The notes below the pieces were generated by a model. That model did not search any database. It was not told the DNA's origin and saw only the letters and a list, made by a program, of their open reading frames with translations. Source: Blastochloris viridis (GTDB lineage: Bacteria; Pseudomonadota; Alphaproteobacteria; Rhizobiales; Xanthobacteraceae). Taken from it: DNA of 64,000 bases. Shown here one piece after another: positions 61,541 through 64,000 of this stretch. Numbering within the stretch: the stretch's first letter is position 1; the number at the start of each line of letters is the position of its first letter. A program made the translations under genes and the position numbers. The stretch covers positions 3,326,001 to 3,390,000 of the forward strand of contig NZ_CP012946.1 of NCBI RefSeq assembly GCF_001402875.1, in the 5' to 3' direction.

Positions 61541-63928
61541 ATGCCCCGCAAGCCGACGGACGAGGGTCCGCGCCGCTCGTCCCGTCCCCATCGCACGCCC
61601 CGCGCCGGAACACCCGCCGCAGACGGCGCCAAGCCCGGTTTCCGCAAGGGGCCGGCGAAATTCGGCCCACGGCCGAACGCTGGCCCGCGCCCGGAGTTCG
61701 ATGCGCGTCCGGAGCGGCCGATGTTCGGCAAGCCGCGCACCAAGACCAGCCTGAAACGGCCCGCCCGCGCGGACTTGCCGGAGCCGGTGCTGAAGGAGCG
61801 TGAGCGCATCGCCAAGGTGATCGCCCGCGCCGGTCTCGGCTCGCGCCGCGAGATCGAGGAATGGATCGAGGCCGGCCGGGTGGCCGTGAACGGCGAGTTG
61901 CTGGACAGCCCGGCCTTCACCGTCTCCGACGCCGACCGGATCGAGGTCGATGGCCAGCCGCTGCCGGAGAAGGAGCGCACCCGCCTCTTCCTGTTCCACA
62001 AGCCGCGCGGCCTCGTCACCACCACCGACGACCCCGAGGGCCGGCCAACGGTGTTCGACGTGCTGCCCGCCGGCCTGCCCCGCCTCGTCAGCGTCGGGCG
62101 GCTGGACTTCAATACCGAGGGCTTGTTGCTGCTCACCAATGATGGCGGGCTGGCGCGGGTGCTCGAACTGCCGGAGACCGGCTGGCTGCGCCGCTACCGC
62201 GTGCGCGCGTTCGGCGAGGTGACGCAGGATCAGCTCGACAAATTGCGCGAGGGCGTCGAGGTCGAGGGCATGCAGTATGGCCCGATCGAAGCGACGCTCG
62301 ACCGCGAGCAAGGCTCCAATGTCTGGATCACGGTGGCGCTGCGCGAAGGCAAGAAGCGCGAGATCCGCACCGTGCTCGGCGCGCTCGGCGTCCACGTCAA
62401 CCGGCTGATCCGAGTATCGTTCGGCCCATTTCAACTCAGCGAACTGACCGAGGGCGCCATCGAGGAAATCAAGACGCGAGTGCTGCGCGAGCAACTCGGC
62501 GAGCAACTTGCGGCGCTGGCCGGCGTCGATTTCGACGCCCCGGTGCGCGACTATAGCGAGGCGGCACGGCCGCCGCGCGAAGCCCCGACGCGGGCGGAGC
62601 GACCGGGGCGCGATGAGCGCTCGGGACGTGACGATCGCCCGGCACGCGGCCGCTTTGACGCGCGCGAAGAGCGTGGCGAGCGGCGTGGACGACCGGAGCG
62701 GAGCGACCGGCCGCTGCGCGAGCCGTCCAATCTGCGCAAACCCAGCATCTGGCGCGCCCCGCCCGACGGCGATGCCCCGCTGATGAGCCGGCTGCCGCGA
62801 CGCGAGCGCCAGGCGATCCCGCCGGCATCGGAGGATCCGCGGCCCAAGCGGCGCGGCCAGACCGAGGACCGCAAGGGCCGCAGCGTCGTTGTCGAGCGCA
62901 TCGCCTCGCCGGCGCCCGTGGCTGCACCGAACCCGGCCGAAACCGAGCGCCCGTTCACACCGCGTGGCGACCGGCCCGACGGCGATCGTCCGTTCAAGCC
63001 CCGTGGCGATCGGCCGTTCACACCGCGCGGCGACCGTCCCGACGGTGACCGCCCGTTCAAGCCCCGTGGCGATCGGCCGTTCACGCCGCGCGGCGACCGT
63101 CCCGAGGGCGACCGCCCGTTCAAGCCCCTTGGTGATCGGCCGTTCACACCGCGCGGCGACCGGCCCGAGGGCGACCGCCCGTTCAAGCCCCGTGGCGATC
63201 GGCCGTTCACGCCGCGCGGCGACCGGCCCGAGGGCGACCGCCCGTTCAAGCCCCGTGGCGATCGGCCGTTCACACCGCGCGGCGACCGTCCCGACGGTGA
63301 CCGCCCGTTCAAGCCCCGTGGCGATCGGCCGTTCACGCCGCGCGGCGACCGTCCCGAGGGCGACCGCCCGTTCAAGCCCCGTGGTGATCGGCCGTTCACG
63401 CCGCGCGGCGACCGTCCCGAGGGCGACCGCCCGTTCAAGCCCCGTGGTGATCGGCCGTTCACACCGCGCGGCGACCGGCCCGAGGGCGACCGCCCGTTCA
63501 AGCCCCGTGGCGATCGGCCGTTCACGCCGCGCGGCGACCGTCCCGAGGGCGACCGCCCGTTCAAGCCCCGTGGCGACCGGCCGTTCACACCGCGTGGCGA
63601 CCGGCCCGAGGGCGACCGCCCGTTCAAGCCCCGTGGCGACCGGCCGTTCACACCGCGTGGCGACCGGCCCGAGGGCGACCGCCCGTTCAAGCCCCGTGGC
63701 GACCGGCCCGAGGGTGACCGTCCGTTCAAGCCCCGTGGCGATCGGCCGTTCACACCGCGCGGCGACCGGCCCGAGGGCGACCGTCCGTTCAAGCCCCGTG
63801 GCGACCGGCCGTTCACACCGCGCGGCGACCGTCCTAGCGGCAAGTTCGGTGGCAAGCCGGGTGGACGTCCCGGTGGCAAGCCAGCATTCGACAAGCCTCG
63901 CGGCCCGCGGCGGCCGCGTCCGGAATAG
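61541..63928 (+). CDS. rluB: Ribosomal large subunit pseudouridine synthase (RluB/RsuA family) with extended repetitive tail
   Basis: 795 residues, about three times the core enzyme. Residues 1-80 are basic and Pro/Arg-rich. Residues about 85-135 form an S4 RNA-binding domain (RIAKVIARAGLGSRREIEEW). The catalytic domain follows with VGRLDFNTEGLLLLTNDGG (catalytic Asp189) and KREIRTVLGALGVHVNRLIR. From about residue 350 the tail is Arg/Asp/Pro-rich, and residues about 470-767 consist of 13 nearly identical 21-residue units RPFTPRGDRPEGDRPFKPRGD. The tail is probably disordered and RNA-binding (arginine-rich, RGD/RPF-type); this is inference. rsmD starts 3 bp downstream. Confidence 0.93.
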   Translation: MPRKPTDEGPRRSSRPHRTPRAGTPAADGAKPGFRKGPAKFGPRPNAGPRPEFDARPERPMFGKPRTKTSLKRPARADLPEPVLKERERIAKVIARAGLGSRREIEEWIEAGRVAVNGELLDSPAFTVSDADRIEVDGQPLPEKERTRLFLFHKPRGLVTTTDDPEGRPTVFDVLPAGLPRLVSVGRLDFNTEGLLLLTNDGGLARVLELPETGWLRRYRVRAFGEVTQDQLDKLREGVEVEGMQYGPIEATLDREQGSNVWITVALREGKKREIRTVLGALGVHVNRLIRVSFGPFQLSELTEGAIEEIKTRVLREQLGEQLAALAGVDFDAPVRDYSEAARPPREAPTRAERPGRDERSGRDDRPARGRFDAREERGERRGRPERSDRPLREPSNLRKPSIWRAPPDGDAPLMSRLPRRERQAIPPASEDPRPKRRGQTEDRKGRSVVVERIASPAPVAAPNPAETERPFTPRGDRPDGDRPFKPRGDRPFTPRGDRPDGDRPFKPRGDRPFTPRGDRPEGDRPFKPLGDRPFTPRGDRPEGDRPFKPRGDRPFTPRGDRPEGDRPFKPRGDRPFTPRGDRPDGDRPFKPRGDRPFTPRGDRPEGDRPFKPRGDRPFTPRGDRPEGDRPFKPRGDRPFTPRGDRPEGDRPFKPRGDRPFTPRGDRPEGDRPFKPRGDRPFTPRGDRPEGDRPFKPRGDRPFTPRGDRPEGDRPFKPRGDRPEGDRPFKPRGDRPFTPRGDRPEGDRPFKPRGDRPFTPRGDRPSGKFGGKPGGRPGGKPAFDKPRGPRRPRPE
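62949..63840 (+). repeat. 63-bp coding minisatellite in rluB tail
   Basis: About 13.5 copies of a 63-bp unit encoding RPFTPRGDRPEGDRPFKPRGD. Variants are few: Asp for Glu at position 11 in three copies, one FKPLGD copy and one 39-bp truncated unit (around 63691-63729). Third-position differences between units (GGCGAT/GGCGAC, ACACCG/ACGCCG) suggest repeated local duplication or gene conversion. Confidence 0.9.
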
Positions 63929-63931
63929 GCC

Positions 63932-64000
63932 ATGCGCATCGTCGGGGGGCGGTTCAAGGGCCGCGTGCTGGCGAGCCCGACCTCGTACGACGTCCGGCCG
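63932..64000 (+). CDS. rsmD: 16S rRNA (guanine966-N2)-methyltransferase, start only
   Basis: The first 23 codons, MRIVGGRFKGRVLASPTSY then DVRP, match the RsmD N-terminus (RIVGGxxRGRxLxxP...RPT). Cut by the window end. It overlaps functionally with the adjacent rluB: both modify rRNA, and the two are commonly neighbours in Hyphomicrobiales. Confidence 0.88.
   Translation, partial: MRIVGGRFKGRVLASPTSYDVRP

Noticed and set aside
62949..63840. Regular 63-bp repeats as a CRISPR array
   Set aside because: No unique spacers; the repeat is in frame inside the rluB coding sequence and encodes a 21-residue protein repeat.

Overview
The window is high-GC DNA (frequent GTG starts, few AT-rich stretches) with the gene content of an alphaproteobacterium of the order Hyphomicrobiales (Rhizobiales). 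One small gene is more specific. At 3689-3862 (minus) lies an unlisted 57-codon gene whose predicted mature product is a 36-residue single-helix polypeptide. It resembles the gamma subunit of the light-harvesting 1 complex of Blastochloris, so I infer a Blastochloris-like purple phototroph. The species assignment rests mainly on that gene.

Layout. 1-3.9 kb: a RidA protein, the EF-P modification set (epmB, epmA, divergent efp), then the LH1-gamma-like gene. 4.4-15.2 kb: two tRNA-Ala genes (GGC at 4431-4506, CGC at 15103-15178) bracket membrane and envelope genes: TVP38 protein with flavin disulfide reductase, orphan histidine kinase, DUF1508 protein with a histone-H1-like tail, L,D-transpeptidase, MepA endopeptidase, a crotonase-like protein and an orphan ModA-type protein. 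The yggT-yggU-folD operon follows, and then a 392-bp non-autonomous mobile element with 19-bp inverted ends, an 8-bp target duplication and two tiny genes. 15.4-26 kb: a cupin regulator, an SDR, and a catabolic locus made of a polyamine-type ABC transporter (four genes), a DeoR regulator, a cysteine hydrolase, an APH-type kinase and a class III PLP enzyme. 26-32.5 kb: acrylyl-CoA-reductase-like enzyme with an MFS carrier, then nadA-nadB-nadC preceded by two copies of an inverted repeat. 32.9-36.9 kb: ilvI-ilvH-ilvC (minus) behind a leader peptide and a rho-independent attenuator. 37.2-44.1 kb: housekeeping genes (miaA, serB, pyk, DUF1036, lapA-like, ihfB, sppA). 44.5-56.5 kb: an exopolysaccharide locus with a chain-length protein, a GH44-type glycoside hydrolase, four glycosyltransferases, an O-antigen-ligase-like polymerase, a Gfo/Idh oxidoreductase, a DUF6492-type protein and a CelD-type acetyltransferase. 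56.9-64 kb: cysD-cysNC, ribA, tadA, a pseudouridine synthase with a very long repetitive tail, and the start of rsmD.

Non-coding structure is unusually rich. An approximately 120-bp repeat built of consecutive hairpins occurs as five near-full or full copies plus partial ones, always between genes (3.4, 3.6, 37.6, 41.7, 42.5, 54.3 kb). There are also REP-type palindromes, a second MITE-like element between ilvH and ilvC, and several perfect palindromes immediately upstream of operons that look like operators.

Functional groupings: EF-P beta-lysylation; de novo NAD synthesis; branched-chain amino acid synthesis; import and kinase/lyase breakdown of a polyamine-like or amino-alcohol compound; and polysaccharide assembly. 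Functions are inferred from sequence features and family knowledge; no database search was run.
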